A stretch of 64,000 nt of DNA from Cordilura impudica (taxonomy: Eukaryota; Arthropoda; Insecta; Diptera; Scathophagidae), in NCBI GenBank assembly GCA_963682025.1, contig OY821517.1:103890412-103954411 (forward strand), in the 5' to 3' direction. Position numbers and translations under genes: made by a program. Below the pieces are notes generated by a model. It was not told the DNA's origin. It worked only from the letters and a program-made list of their open reading frames with translations, and ran no database searches. This document shows positions 21,111 to 32,646 of this stretch, piece by piece (position 1 is the stretch's first letter; the number at the start of each line of letters is the position of its first letter).

Positions 21111-23991
21111 AAAAAATCATTTTATAACAAAAGTCGCCAACGAATTTATATGTTGTACTACGCTCCCATATAAAAAAACTACAAAAATCATACTATATGT
21201 TTTGATGCTTCCTAGTTTCAAAGCCATCTGAATGTTCCTACAAAGACTTCATCCTTGTAAGAAGAGAATTTTTTAATTATGTGATGAGAGTATAAAGAAA
21301 TATAAAGAATTTCTGTTGATATTTGTAACTATTGTAAATACTTTAGCTTAAACCACCTTTTATCCATGTGTCCGCCATGTATCTGTCTGTGTGTTCATGT
21401 TAACCTTGACTTGTTAACTGCTGGTCGCATATAAGAATATTTTTTGATGTTTCCGGCTGCGACAGTGTGACAGTTGTATTAACACGTTCGCCACTTAGCG
21501 TCACACATATGTGACGTGGCAGTTTTCATAAAAACTCACGACACATATATGTGTCGCATAATTATAAAATGTATTAAGCTTTTATTTCACGAAAGTTTGT
21601 AGGAAGTAATTTTCAGATTATTAAAATTTCGTTTTTCGGGTATTCCCCAAAATTTTATTATGTGCTAATTTATATGAAAACTAACTTTAACTGCGCTTTT
21701 AATAGTTCATTCATGTCACAATATCAATAGAAGAAGGTACAATTATGTAAAAGTGTAAATGTTGTTATTGATATCAAGAATTTTAAGGTAAGTTTTTTAT
21801 AATTTACTTACTTATACAGAAAACACGTATGTATATTTTTCGTTGATTATTTAGAATGGAGGGTCCCAGAAAAATACTAGTTTCTGTGGAGGAAATTCTT
21901 GAGGCTATTTTTAATTCCAGAGAAGGTGATATGGATTTTGTAGATTCTGGAAGCAGCTTTGCCCCGATATTGAGTGCGAAGAGTCTGGAGAAGACAGTTG
22001 CTCAGAATATTTTAGAAGGCGATCGTGGTGGAATTTTTACAAACGAAAATGATTGGATTAATGTGGAGCCAGAAACGCAACATATTGAATAGAAAATATC
22101 GATTGATTTACTACGTAATGTAAAGCCAATGAATTATTTTTTGCAGATTTTTTATGACGAGTTAGTGAAGAAAATTGTTATGTGGACAAGTGCGCGCACA
22201 AAAATTTATGTCTAAAAACAAGAAACTATACGTAAACTCTAATCTTATTAGATGGAAAGATGTAACATTTAAATTCTTTGTGTATTACAGTGCTCCTTAA
22301 TAAAAAGCCGGAAATAAGACTGTTTTGGGGCAAAGATCCGCTTTAATTTCAAGTTGGAAAATATATTTCGTTGCATGGGTTTCTATTTCCCTGAACGATG
22401 TGATAAATCTGACCGTCTACACAAAATTAAAAATGACGTAAATCATATTCTTCAAATATAAACAAAAATTTACAGTCCCCCGTAAAACTTGTCTTTGGAC
22501 GAAGCTCTTCTTTTGTGGAGAGAAAGACTTTTATTTCGGTAGTATATTCCGAACAAGAGACATAAATACGGAATAAAATTTTACGAACTATGTAATCCAG
22601 ATGGAATTTTACACTGGAAAACTACCGTTTGCAATGAAGAACGACATTCATTTGTAGTTGTGGCTAAATTAATGCAGAATTATTTGCAAGTGGGACACAC
22701 ACTTTATATGGACAACTATTACAACAGCGTAGATCTATCAGAATATTTATTTATGTGAGGAACCTTAAGAGCAAATACAAAACTTAATCCCACTTATGTT
22801 ATAAAAAGTCAGCTCACCAGAGGAACAACAAAATGGAGGCGTAAGCCGTTATTGTTTAAAAATGGAAAGACAAACGGGACGTACTTACGATTTCTACAAA
22901 GCATAATTCTGACATGGTTATCACAACATCAAAGAGAGGAGTAAGTACACTCAAATAGTAAATGTTTGTTGACTACAATAAAAACATGTCAGGTATCGTA
23001 TTATCGTATTAATATGTCGTATTATGCCTGCCCCAGGCGATCATTTCGCTGATATATGAAGGCGTTTTTTCAACTGATCGACACCACTTGGAATGCCTGA
23101 TGGATTTATAACAAAACAAATGTTGAGAGAAAGGATTATCACCCCTGTTCTTGAAACCACTATCACAAAAAAAACGTAAATGAAAAAATTCTTAAATCTA
23201 CGAGTTTTTTGTTGTTCTCTCATTTCAGTAAGAATATTTTTTCTTGTTTTAATTCACATAGAAAAGGCTTTGTGAAATCAAAACTAATGCCCTTTTTTTC
23301 TACTAAGCAGGTCTTAAGAGATAAAAAATTAATTGATATTTAAACTCTAACATGTTTTTTATTGAACCTTGTCATTATTTTAAAAAATTAGACATTAATT
23401 TTATGGAAAAAAAAACGATTTTAAAAAACGTCTATATTTTGCGCTGATTTAAAAAACAACTCGTAATAAGTGGTCGATGTTAATAAAACACACTTTTTGC
23501 GATGATGCTGTTCTAGAACTATAATAACAACTTTTTATTTACACAATCTATTTTCCATTATAATTTTTTCGATTATAACATAGATTCTTTATGCACTAAT
23601 TATTGCAAATAAAAATTTTTTGTCAAATCACATATTTTTATTTTTTTGCATATGTTCAAAACAATAGTGATGCCAGTCAAATCCAATTTATTTAAATATC
23701 GAAATTTTTTTGGTGATGCCTAACTTTTTAAAAATAGAAAAGTAATTTTTAATTGAATGAAATTGAAGAACAAAAAAAATTAAATAAACAAATAAGTTGT
23801 TATTTTAAAAGAAAATATTTTTCTTTATACTTTTTCCATAAACTTAAGAAAAAACATGCACAAAATACTTAAAAGTTTTTCGTGAAACTGAATAAAGAAC
23901 CATATAGCACCTCGGTTTCTAGATAACATATGTTCTTAACTTAAACATATGGTTCTTAACTCAAACATATGTTTCCATTAAATAAATAAAA

Positions 23992-24325
23992 ACAAGTAGG
24001 AAAATTATAATCGGTCTAGACCGACTATACGATACCCTATACCATGCGTTTAGAAACCCTAGGCCCAACTAACTGGACATTGAAAATAAGCAAAAACCAA
24101 ATTTGAGTGGGATTTTTATTATTTTTTTTGGCTGCAGATATGAAAAAGTTCGTATCGGATGCTATATCTATAAAGGGACTAGGTCCAAAAATGGACCGAT
24201 CCTGATCATGTTTGTTAAAGTCTCTTGTATTTTGCAAAAATATGTACAAACAAAATTTGAGAAGAATCAGTGCAATATTTTTGTTTTTTAATAGATTTAA
24301 GTGAAGATCGGGATGCAGCTCTATA
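23992..24325 (-). mobile_element. Helentron 3' half, inverted
   Basis: Reverse-complement copy: 'acaagtaggaaaattataatcg', palindrome, 'gataccctataccatg', running to 'gtgaagatcgggatgcagctc', where it meets a plus-strand copy head to head. Inserted in the piggyBac element. Confidence 0.75.
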
Positions 24326-24332
24326 TGCATCC

Positions 24333-24986
24333 CGATTTGGGTATAATGACTTTGTGCTGCTGTTTGTAACAACCAAAAATATTTGACCTACACCCATCTT
24401 TAATTATACCGATCGAATCAGAATCACTATCACAGAATCACTATCACTATTGAAATTGGTGAGAATCGGTCCATGTTCAGACCTAGCCCCCATACAAATG
24501 AACCCTATGAAATCAACATATATTGCCATAAGATCCAAATTATCATACAAATCTTAGTCAAATTGGGTTTGTATGTACATATTACATCCATTAATCAGTA
24601 GTCTAAAAATGATCCCTATTGGATAACTCTTAGTCATAGGCCCCATATAGAGCTGCTTCCCGATCTTCACTTAAATCTATCAAAAAACAAAAATATTGCA
24701 CTGATTCTTCTCAAATTTTGTTTGTATATAGTTTTGCAAAATACAAGAGACTTTACCAAACACGGTCAGGAACGGTCCATTTTTGGGTCTAGTCCCCATA
24801 TAGATATAGCATGCGATATGAACTTTTTCATATCTGCAGCCGAAAAAATTAATAAAAATCCCACTCAAATTTGGTTTATGCTTATTTTCTATATCCAGTT
24901 AGTTGGGCCTAAGAGATAGGGTCTCTAAACGCATGGTATAGGGTATCATATAGTCGGTCTCGACTGACTATAATTTTTTTACTTGT
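24333..24986 (+). mobile_element. Helentron copy, 5'-truncated and internally deleted
   Basis: Starts at 'tttgggtataatgactttg', lacks the terminal TATACCC and the (GTCC)n tract, where 'cagaatcactatcac' is duplicated instead. It continues normally to the 3' end 'acttgtttt'. Forms a large inverted pair with 23992-24325. Confidence 0.75.
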
Positions 24987-25074
24987 TTTCTATATCAAAT
25001 TAGTTGGACCTAAACACATGGTATAGGGTATCGTATAGTCGGTCTAGACCGACTATAATTTTCTTACTTGTTTT
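24987..25074 (+). mobile_element. Extra Helentron 3' end in tandem
   Basis: A further 88-bp 3' terminus ('agttggacctaaacacatgg', GTCGGTCTAGACCGAC, 'cttacttgtttt') directly follows the end of the previous copy in the same orientation, as a head-to-tail read-through or tandem product would. Confidence 0.65.
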
Positions 25075-26392
25075 AAATTCACTCTTATTCAAATAACAAC
25101 GTTTCAAGAATAGGGCTGTATAGAAGCATATTTGGCTGACGATCCAACACAAAGGTCATCCCATGTAACAACCGTAAATCTACTGGTGGTCATTTTCCAG
25201 ATGTAAGCACTTAACGAAAGCGATGCCAACAGTGCACTAAAAATATAAAGAGGACCTCAAGCAAGTATATATGTGGAGTCTGCAGAGACAAAGAGGGTGA
25301 TGTAATCGGATTATGCCCATATCCATGTTTCAAAATTTGGCACAACCAATAAGGTGTATACATACGTAATAAATAATAAAATTTTGAATACGTAATAATA
25401 CAATTTTTAAAATTTCTGTTTTACTGATATAAATCAAACCATTTAGTGACTCACATATGTGACAACAAGTCTTCACAAAACTGATGTCACTTATTTGTGA
25501 CTTTTACAAAACTCATGTCACATATATGTGACACTTTTTATTTGTTCGTGAGTTACTATTGAAAGCGCGAACAATTGGTGAGTGGCGAACTTGTTAACAG
25601 ATATAATAAAGGTTTTGGGTCGTACTGGCTCCCAAGGTCATTGTATGCAAGTTAAGGTAGATTTGCTCGGTGAACGCAACCGATCAATCATTCGTAATGT
25701 TATTGGACCCGTCCATGAAAGTGACATTTTGACATTGTTGTAATCTAAATGTGATGCCAGAATACTTCGAATTTTAATTTAAAGTTGGATAGAGTCTTCG
25801 AATTTATTTTTAAACGATATTTAATGCCGCAAAAGATAACGTGTGAGGAACATATTCCCCTCGAACTAAGTTGATTTTTAATTTAATACTTTTTAAAATG
25901 AAGCACAATGCAGTAAATTTGAAGAAAAATAACTACTTTCAAAGACCAAGTTAGAATTAACGCGATGGCCATCCTTGAAATAGAGCTTTTGTCGACGATC
26001 GCTATTGAGACTTAGTCCCCAAACATGAGATCGACTAAAATTACCATAAAATTCAGATTTTATTTAAATATCGGTCAACCTCGATTTATGTGTTTTTAAT
26101 AATCCTGTTAATCAGTAGTAAAAAAGTAACATCAATTTAATCATACTTCCCATATGAAAGTGCTTCACGAACTTTATTAAATCTATCATAGAACAGATTA
26201 TACAATAAAGACGGTCATTTTTTAGCATGTCCCCATATAAAAATAGAATCTGATAATGAATTTTTAGTTTGTGCTTATTTTCTTTAAACAATTATGAATT
26301 ACAAAGTATGATATAAAACCGTTTCTCGATTATCATGGTATAGGTTATTGTATTTTCGATCAAGACCAACTATGATTTTCTTACTTGTTTGT

Positions 26393-27585
26393 TGATGCAA
26401 ATATGTTTCCCATCCAAACTAGTCAAAAACATTGATGAGGGTGGGCAGACACCTGTCGGATAACCACAGAGACGACTAAATGTTCAGAAATTAGCTTGAA
26501 CCATTTATATTATTTCCCCTTCAAAAAATGTTGTTCGTTAAGGACTTCTTATTATTCCATTGTGTAATAAAAAAAATTAATAAAACATTTTCTTTATTCC
26601 AATTACACTGAGTGTTCTGAACTCAATTGGTTCAATTGTACGTATATAGTTACAGATGAACCAGCCAACTAACTATGCTTTTATAAACTATTTACGAAAT
26701 ACTTTTTTTCTTTCATTTCCAATAGCACCATATAACACAAGGCAAGCCAACAAATGGAAGTGGGCATGTGGCAGTATATTTATGGAATTTTTGTACCTAA
26801 GTAGTTAAGTTTATCTATCTCAGTTACTCTTACTCAAACTAAAGTGAGCTTAATAATTTTTCGTTCATTTCTGCTATCATCATGTTATATTCAATATCAT
26901 TTTAGTAAAATAATAAAAAGCAAATGTGTAAAAATAGATCAAATAATATGTATGGAGCAACAAATATAAAAGTAGCATTCTCGATAAAAATGATTTATTT
27001 TTTGTATTTTTTTTTTTTTTTTTTGTTTAAGGATTTCAATTGCGATTCGCAACTAAATGCACTCAGCAACTCAGTAAAGTGCACTTAAGGATTTATGTAT
27101 TAAAAAAAAGTAGTATAACCTCTGTATCCTGACTAGCGTTTTCTTGTCTTCGTTGCATTCTATAGTACTTTTTTTTCTTGGATTTTTAGCAGTTTTCCAA
27201 TGAAAATGCTTGCATAAGAATTCTTTCTAAGTGGCAATAGTATTAAATGAAGTATGTACCAGGGTGTTTTGATAAGTAATGAGCCTAACTATATATATAA
27301 TTGGCATTTTATGGAAAAATTTTGCATTTGCAGTAGAGCAGGCATTTCTATAGGACTATTCATAACCGTCTTTGTTAAAAGTGGTTGAATTACGGGGGGA
27401 ATTTTCAAGTTTTACTCTTTGCAATATTAATTATTATATTTCTATTTATTACCAAGAAAGATTTTGTACACATTTTAATTTTAATATTTATATTTTTCTA
27501 CATAAAATGCTTCGTCTGTATGTGTTAGATTTAATTACAGCCAATCCACCTAACCTATTGGCCAGATATTTATATTACCTGTTAT
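26393..27585. other. AT-rich spacer, nothing recognised
   Basis: No supported gene. Contains a poly(T) run near 27000-27024. Confidence 0.4.
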
Positions 27586-28280
27586 TATACCCTATACGAC
27601 TATGTGGTGACGGTATAATGACTTTGTGCTGATGTTTGTAACTACCATAAATATTTGACCTAGACCCATCTTTTATTATACCGATCGTCTCAGAATTACA
27701 ATCTGAGTCGATTTAACGATGTCCGTCTGTCTGTCAGTCTTTTTGTATGTCCTTGTAGACTTTGTAAACAAACTACAGATCGCAAATATGAAACTGGATA
27801 TATGCTTCTATCAGCCATAGGATAAAATTGGTGTAAATTGGTGTATGTTCAGACCTACTCCCCACATGAAATCGACTTAAATTGCAAAAATATTGAAATT
27901 ATCATACAGATCTCGGTCAAAATAGGTTTCTGTATTTTGATTACATCCACTAATCAGTAGTCCAATACAAACCCTATATAAAAGTTCTTAGTCATAGCCC
28001 TCATATAAAGGTGATTCCCGATCTTCACTTAAATCTATCAAAAAACGAAAAATTTCACAGATTTCTCAAATTTGTTTTGTGTCCGTTTTTGCAAAAAAAA
28101 AAAAATCACCTTACCAAATATGGTCAGGATCGGTAAATTTTTCGACCTAGCATCCGATATGAAGTTTTTCATATCCAAAGGCAAAAAAATTAATAAATAT
28201 CTAGTTAGTTGGAACTAAGTGTAGCGTGGTGTAGCGTATCGTATAGTCGGTCTAGATGGACTATCAGTTTCTTACTTGTT
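27586..28280 (+). mobile_element. Helentron copy, diverged
   Basis: Begins TATACCCTATACGACTATG, has 'gtccgtctgtctgtcagtc' at about 27721, and ends in the 'gtcggtctagatgg' hairpin and 'cttacttgtttt'. About 110 bp shorter than the young full-length copies. Confidence 0.75.
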
Positions 28281-28799
28281 TTGGTTTATAGTTGTGAGCC
28301 CTAAAATAACTTTAACACCAATGGGCCGATTGAGCCCACTAGCAAAAATTTTTTTCTTCCAAACAAACAACTTATTTGGATATGGTTTTAAAGAAATTAA
28401 AAAAAACTAACAGATTCCAACGCTCGAAATTTGAGTGCAATTTCTAGGCAGATTTATTTTTCAGCCTAGCCAATTCACAAACCAACACCTTTATGGTTTA
28501 TTATTATTGTAAATGAAGATAACAAACTCATTAGCAATCACATTAACAAATTTAATAAAACACACATAGCATATGTATAATTTTATGTATGTTTTAGTAG
28601 CAAATTTAAATGCAATTTACTCAAAACAGAGGAAAAAATTTAAAAATTTGTAAATCTGCAAATCGGCTAAAAAGAAATAACTTTCAAATGATATACATTT
28701 GGTCAAACTCGGGACAAAACGGTAGAACAAAACATCGGTCACAAAAAATCGCCTAGCCTATCAATATTATAGATATATAAAAAATAAATTGATACAGAA
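28281..28799. other. AT-rich spacer, nothing recognised
   Basis: No coding blocks or element ends recognised between two oppositely oriented Helentrons. Confidence 0.4.
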
Positions 28800-29600
28800 A
28801 CAAGTAAGAAAATTATAGTCGGCCGAGACCGACTACATGATACCCTATACTGTGCGTTTAGAGACCCTATCTCATAGGCCCAACTAACTGGAAATAGAAA
28901 ATAAGCATAAACCAAATTTGAATGGGATTTTTATTAACTTTTTTGGCTGCAGATAAGAAAAAGTTCATATCGGATGCTATATCTATATGGGGACTAGGCC
29001 CAAAAATGGAACGATCCTGACTATGTTTGGTAAAGTCTCTTGTATTTTGCAAAAATATATGCAAACAAAATTTGAAAAGAATCAGTGCAATATTTTTGTT
29101 TTTTGATAGATTTAAGTGAAGATCGGGAAGCAGCTCTATATGGGGCCTATGACTAAGAGTTGTCCCAGGGCTCATTTTTAGACTACTCATTAATGGATGT
29201 AATAAGCGCATACACACCCAATTTGAGTAAGATCTATGTGAAAATTTGGATCTTATGGCAATTTATGTCGATTTCATATGGGTCATTTGTATGGGGGCTA
29301 TGTCTGAACATGGACCGATTCTCACCAATTTCAATAGCGTTCATCCTATGGCCAACAAAAGCTTACATACCAAAGTTCATCAAAAGATATTGATATATGC
29401 GACCTTCAGTTTGATTTCAAGGTTTACAGGGACACACTGACGGACGGACGGACACACGGACGGACATCGTTAAATCGAATCAGTTAGTGATTTTGATTCG
29501 ATCGGTATAATTAAAGATGGGTCTAGGTCAAATATTTTTGGTTATTACAAACAGCAGCACAAAGTCATTATACCCAAGCCACATAGTGGTATATGGTATA
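28800..29600 (-). mobile_element. DINE-1-like Helentron, full-length
   Basis: Minus-oriented copy: 'acaagtaagaaaattatag', a hairpin, 'gataccctatactgtgcg', an interior typical of the family, a GGAC tract at 29442-29464, and the end 'ccacatagtggtatatggtata'. It faces the copy at 27586-28280. Confidence 0.8.
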
Positions 29601-30178
29601 AATACTCAGAAAGTACACAAATTAGATTTTAAAAAAGAATGTTAACATTAATGCCGTTTTCTTTTCTGACAAAAAATGTCGCCCTTTTTTTGCCCTTTTT
29701 TGGAAAAGTGTATTTTTTTAAATATTCTGAATTAAGAGCAACCATATATTACATATCAATCGAAATGTCTCAAAGTGCTGTTTTCATAAATGCAAAAAAT
29801 TTTGATTATTATCCTCTTGGAAGTCATAGGGTGAAAATATTCAAAAAAAGGGGAACAATGGGGAAATATTCTCACACTATGACCTGAAAGAAGGCAATAG
29901 CTGGAATTTTTTGTGATTAACTAGGGCTCGACTTTGATACCTTTCGATTGATGTATAAGATAAGGTTACTCTTAAGCTGGATTCATCGTCGTGAACCGCA
30001 GTCTGCAGACTGAAGACTCGTTTGTTGAATTATAATGAGCAACCCGCAGGTCGATTCATTGTCTGTAGGTTGACATACGCAGACATATTTTTTAAACAGC
30101 TGTTCAGCTGTCAGATGTGTATTTTGCGAAATTTATTGAAATTGATTGAAAATTTAAACAAAACTAAAAATAATTAAA

Positions 30179-31485
30179 ATGTCTTGTGAATTTGCTTCAA
30201 TTAGAAGTGGAAAAGTTTTATATATTGGCAAAATTGCTTTTAATTGAAGAAACAAAAACAAAAAAGTTTGCTGTACGTGAATTATTGCGCGAACGTCGAA
30301 TGAAAGCATATTATGCTACATTGATACCAAGAATGCGTTTAACAGATGTTGAAACATTTAAAAACTTTCACCGCATGGATCCGCAGAGTTTTGATGAACT
30401 GCTTGCATGTTTGGGACCACACATGAGAAATAAACCCAACCGAACCGAGGAAGAAATTACACCAGGTGAACGTTTGGCCGTCACTTTGAGGTAAACTTGT
30501 GGAATATAATACAATATTGTTCGGATACATTCCTATTTATAGATATTTGGCAAGCGGAGACAGCATGAAATCAGTTGGCTTTTATGGCTTCCGAATTGGA
30601 GCGTCCACCACGTCAAACATAATTCGAGAAACGTCCCAACTTATTTGGGATAAGCTCAAATTTGTATTTTCAACACCATCAGAAGATATGTGGAATGGCA
30701 TAGCTCAACAGTTTTTGCAAAAGTGGGATTTCCCACACTGCTTGGGTGCGATAGACGGAAAGCATGTAGTTGTACACGTAAATAAACATGTAATGTGTGT
30801 ACAATTTACTACATTAATTTCATTCCAATTACAGGCTTTTCCAAACCACAATTCCCTTACATATAATTACAAGCATACACACAGCTTGTTGTTGATGGCA
30901 ATAGCAGATGCTGACTACAAATTTATTATGGTTGATATTGGCGCATTGGGGCACAATAGTGATGGTGGTGTTTTCAAAACTTCTAAATTTGGAAACAATA
31001 TCGTGCACCATGCAGAAGAAATGTTTATTCCACAACCAAAACCACTACCAAATACAGGTGATATTGCACCATATGTGTTTGTGGCTGATGAAGCTTTTCC
31101 GCTGCGGACAAATATAATGCGCCCTTATCCTGGTCGTAATGCGTCTAATTTGCCTGGTGATGAAACAAAATTCAACTGCCAATTGTCACGCGCCCGCAGA
31201 GTGGTTGAAAATGCCTTCGGGATTTTAGTCAACCGTTTTAGAATTTACCGCAAACCGATCATTGCAAGCAAGGAAACAGTGAAGAATATAATAAAGGCCA
31301 CAGTTTGCCTACATAATTGGCTTCGCGGAAAATTACCTCTTGACAATTCTTATTCAGACGACCAGGAAGAATCAGTGCGTAATCAAAACTTGCTGCAAAT
31401 CAGATCAATGCGTCAGAATCGCGCTAATGCTGAGGTTGACCGCCTCAGCAATTTATTTACTAAATATATTAACGAAATAGTTTAA
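30179..31485 (+). CDS. Harbinger transposase (HARBI1-like), three exons
   Basis: DDE nuclease that excises and inserts Harbinger elements. Exon 1 ends TTGAG/GTAAAC at 30491 and resumes after TTTATAG at 30541, restoring VTLRYLASGDSM. A second intron (GTAAAT at about 30780 to TTACAG at about 30833) restores HVVVHAFPNHNSL. Core motifs are PHCLGAIDGKHVVV (first Asp), VDIGALGHNSDGGVF, FVADEAFPLR (second Asp) and RRVVENAFGILVNRFRIYRK (Glu in VENAFG). The C-terminus is ATVCLHNWLRGK and a 50-residue tail. No stop interrupts the frame after splicing. The start is uncertain. The first ATG with good context (30179) is one frame off the main ORF, so there may be a one-base indel, or translation may start at the downstream Met near 30300. 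Confidence 0.85.
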
Positions 31486-31536
31486 TGAATTAAAAACAAA
31501 TATTTATCACAAAATCAATTTAATAAGTTTGTTTTA

Positions 31537-32327
31537 TTATTTTTTTAATTTAATTTCCGCAATTAAATTTAATATAATTGGCTTTAGTTTTTCTTTGCTT
31601 TCCGGATCTAAACTTTCCATTTCTTGCTCTAAATATAAATAAAAAGCGTCAGAGCTTCTTTGTGGATTTGATGGAGTTTTACAGCTTTCCACCAGTTGCT
31701 CGATTCGACTGAAGCTGCTTTCCAAGTCGATATGTATCTTCTTTTTCTTCGGTGGCGGTGAAGTGATTGCAGTACTAATTTCCACTTCTGGTGCAAAGAC
31801 ATCAAACAATTGTTGAATGTCCTCTGTGTTTTTGTCTGTGTAATTGCTTGTCCTTGGTCTATTAATATATGTATGTAAATGAGTGAAATTAACAAAATAA
31901 ATATATGAAAACATTTTATTTATACTCACTCATCATCATCCAAAAATGAATTTATGAACGACATTCCGGTCAATAGAAAGTCGTCTAAAGGCCTTATATT
32001 TTTTCGTGCACTGCCACTTGGTGCATTTGCTTTTGCCTGCGCCATTTTATATTTTATTTTTATGCGCTTCCAAAGGCATTGCACATCTTTGGCTGCAAAC
32101 AAGACAGTTTTATAAATAATTCTTTACATTTTATGTTTGTATTAACTTACGAGTCATTTCCATCTCCTCAGCAATCTCTGCCCATATAACTTGTTTCAGT
32201 CTGTTTTTTTTATAATTTACGTACCTCAGAAATCAGTTTTTTTTAGCTTATTTAAATCTGTAAATGCAGGTAAAAATATATTAAATATATGTATATTATA
32301 TTTAAAGAACTTGCCTTGTTCCGCCAT
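31537..32327 (-). CDS. MADF-BESS DNA-binding partner of the Harbinger
   Basis: Harbinger elements usually encode a second, Myb/SANT-like or MADF protein that helps the transposase bind DNA and enter the nucleus. On the minus strand ATGGCGGAACAAG at 32327 begins the gene. Exon pieces read KKNRLKQVIWAEIAEEMEMT, donor GTAAGT near 32150, acceptor before AKDVQCLWKRIKIKYKMAQ, then SGSARKNIRPLDDFLLTGMS. After a short intron (about 31930-31870) the last exon has PRTSNYTDKNTEDIQQLFDV, a basic PPPKKKKIHIDL and a C-terminal BESS motif (SDAFYLYLEQEMESLDPESK). Its N-terminal MADF half seems shortened around LISEVRK (about 32225), with a frame problem there, so it may be defective. Confidence 0.7.
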
Positions 32328-32646
32328 TTCGCACATATGATCGCATAACAGAGATGCCACATAAAAAGTAAACGTTTCTAAAAAATCAACAGATGGCAAT
32401 ATTTTGTCTGCAGACTGCAGACTGCGTTTCAAAATCAAATTAGTCCGCAGTCATAACGAGTAAAACTTTCTCGTTACTTGCCTCTCTTTTTCTATCGAGT
32501 AAACTTCATATAAAAAAAAAACAGTCTGCAGACTGCGGTTCGCGACGATGAATCCACCTTTAATTCAGAATATATAAAAAAATACAGTTTTCGAAAAAAA
32601 GGCAAAAAAAGGCGCGACATTTTTTGTCAGAAAAGAAAACGGCATA

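Larger units (their letters stand above)
21856..25361 (+). pseudogene. piggyBac transposase, broken
   Basis: DDD-type transposase that moves piggyBac elements into TTAA. The N-terminus (21856-22092) is acidic: MEGPRKILVSVEEILEAIF and onward. The catalytic core at 22490-22860 has LDEALLLWRERLLFR (first Asp), YIPNKRHKYGIKFYELCN, LYMDNYYNSVDLSEYL (second Asp), then GTLRANTKLNPTYV and RGTTKWRRK. At 22970-23130 are VDYNKNMSGIVLS (third Asp region), YACPRRSFR, YMKAFFQLIDTTWNA and IYNKTNVERK. Beyond the nested Helentrons, 25180-25361 encodes a Cys-rich C-terminal ribbon: YICGVCRDKEGD, GLCPYPCFKIWH. Stops and frameshifts lie near 22092, 22756 and 23056, so it is inactive. Confidence 0.85.
21483..25593 (+). 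mobile_element. piggyBac-family transposon with TTAA duplications
   Basis: The ends are inverted: left CACGTTCGCCACTTAGCG, right (reverse complement) CAAGTTCGCCACTCACCA. TTAA lies exactly outside each end (21479-21482 and 25594-25597), the diagnostic target of piggyBac elements. Subterminal repeats of the word 'cacatatatgtgac' occur on both sides (about 21505-21560 and 25450-25535). Younger Helentron sequences (23992-25074) interrupt the 3' half. Without them the element is about 3.0 kb. Confidence 0.9.
21455..25790 (+). pseudogene. RpS28: Ribosomal protein S28 retrocopy, split by piggyBac
   Basis: The right half (25598-25790) reads [40 protein letters not shown] and DILTLL, then a stop and SKCDARILRI. 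This is the small-subunit ribosomal protein eS28 (IIRNV.GPVRE.DILTLLESEREARRLR in animals). Joining the sequence left of the piggyBac to the right side with a single TTAA gives in-frame VTVVLTD before IIKVLGR, matching the fly N-terminus PVVWARVMKVLGR. The terminal LES is interrupted by TAA and several conserved residues are changed. It sits inside an old Helentron, without introns, so a processed pseudogene is the best reading. It is not the functional gene. Confidence 0.8.
21294..26392 (+). mobile_element. Old Helentron split by an RpS28 retrocopy and a piggyBac
   Basis: The left part (21294-21450) carries diverged Helentron 5' sequence: 'gatatttgtaactattgtaaa', 'tgtgtgttcatgttaacctt', 'ctggtcgcatataagaatat'. 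The right part (about 25970-26392) resumes at the expected next position ('cgctattgagacttagtccc', 'gagatcgactaaaattacca') and runs to the family 3' end 'gattttcttacttgttt'. Everything between is later insertion. This is one of the oldest copies in the window. Confidence 0.6.
29975..32559 (+). mobile_element. PIF/Harbinger transposon
   Basis: Left end AGCTGGATTCATCGTCG, right end (reverse complement) AGGTGGATTCATCGTCG, with the TIR continuing through 'aaccgcagtctgcagactg'. TTA flanks both ends (29972-29974 and 32560-32562), the 3-bp target duplication typical of Harbinger elements. The interrupted fold-back repeat shows the empty site was 'ctcttaattcag'. The element carries a plus-strand transposase and a minus-strand MADF-BESS protein, the usual two-gene arrangement of this superfamily, and is the best preserved DNA transposon here. 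Confidence 0.9.
29650..32646. repeat. Fold-back (MITE-like) repeat split by the Harbinger
   Basis: Left arm ATGCCGTTTTCTTTTCTGAC (29650) through 'aaatattctgaattaagagcaacc' (ending about 29740). The right arm is its reverse complement and is split: 'ggttactcttaa' just left of the Harbinger (29964-29975) and 'taattcagaatatataaaa' to 'gtcagaaaagaaaacggcat' (32561-32646). Restoring it gives a ~400-bp palindromic element. A small non-autonomous TIR element is the likely nature. Confidence 0.75.

Noticed and set aside
24103..24291. Recurrent 60-65 codon frames (the FGCRYEKVHIGCYIY type) found many times in the window
   Set aside because: They occur at the same place in nearly every Helentron copy and on both strands, with no conservation of stops or starts. 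They are chance frames in a non-coding repeat, not a gene family.
25598..25790. Functional RpS28 gene
   Set aside because: In-frame stop before the conserved C-terminus, substitutions at conserved positions, and insertion of a piggyBac in the N-terminal codons.
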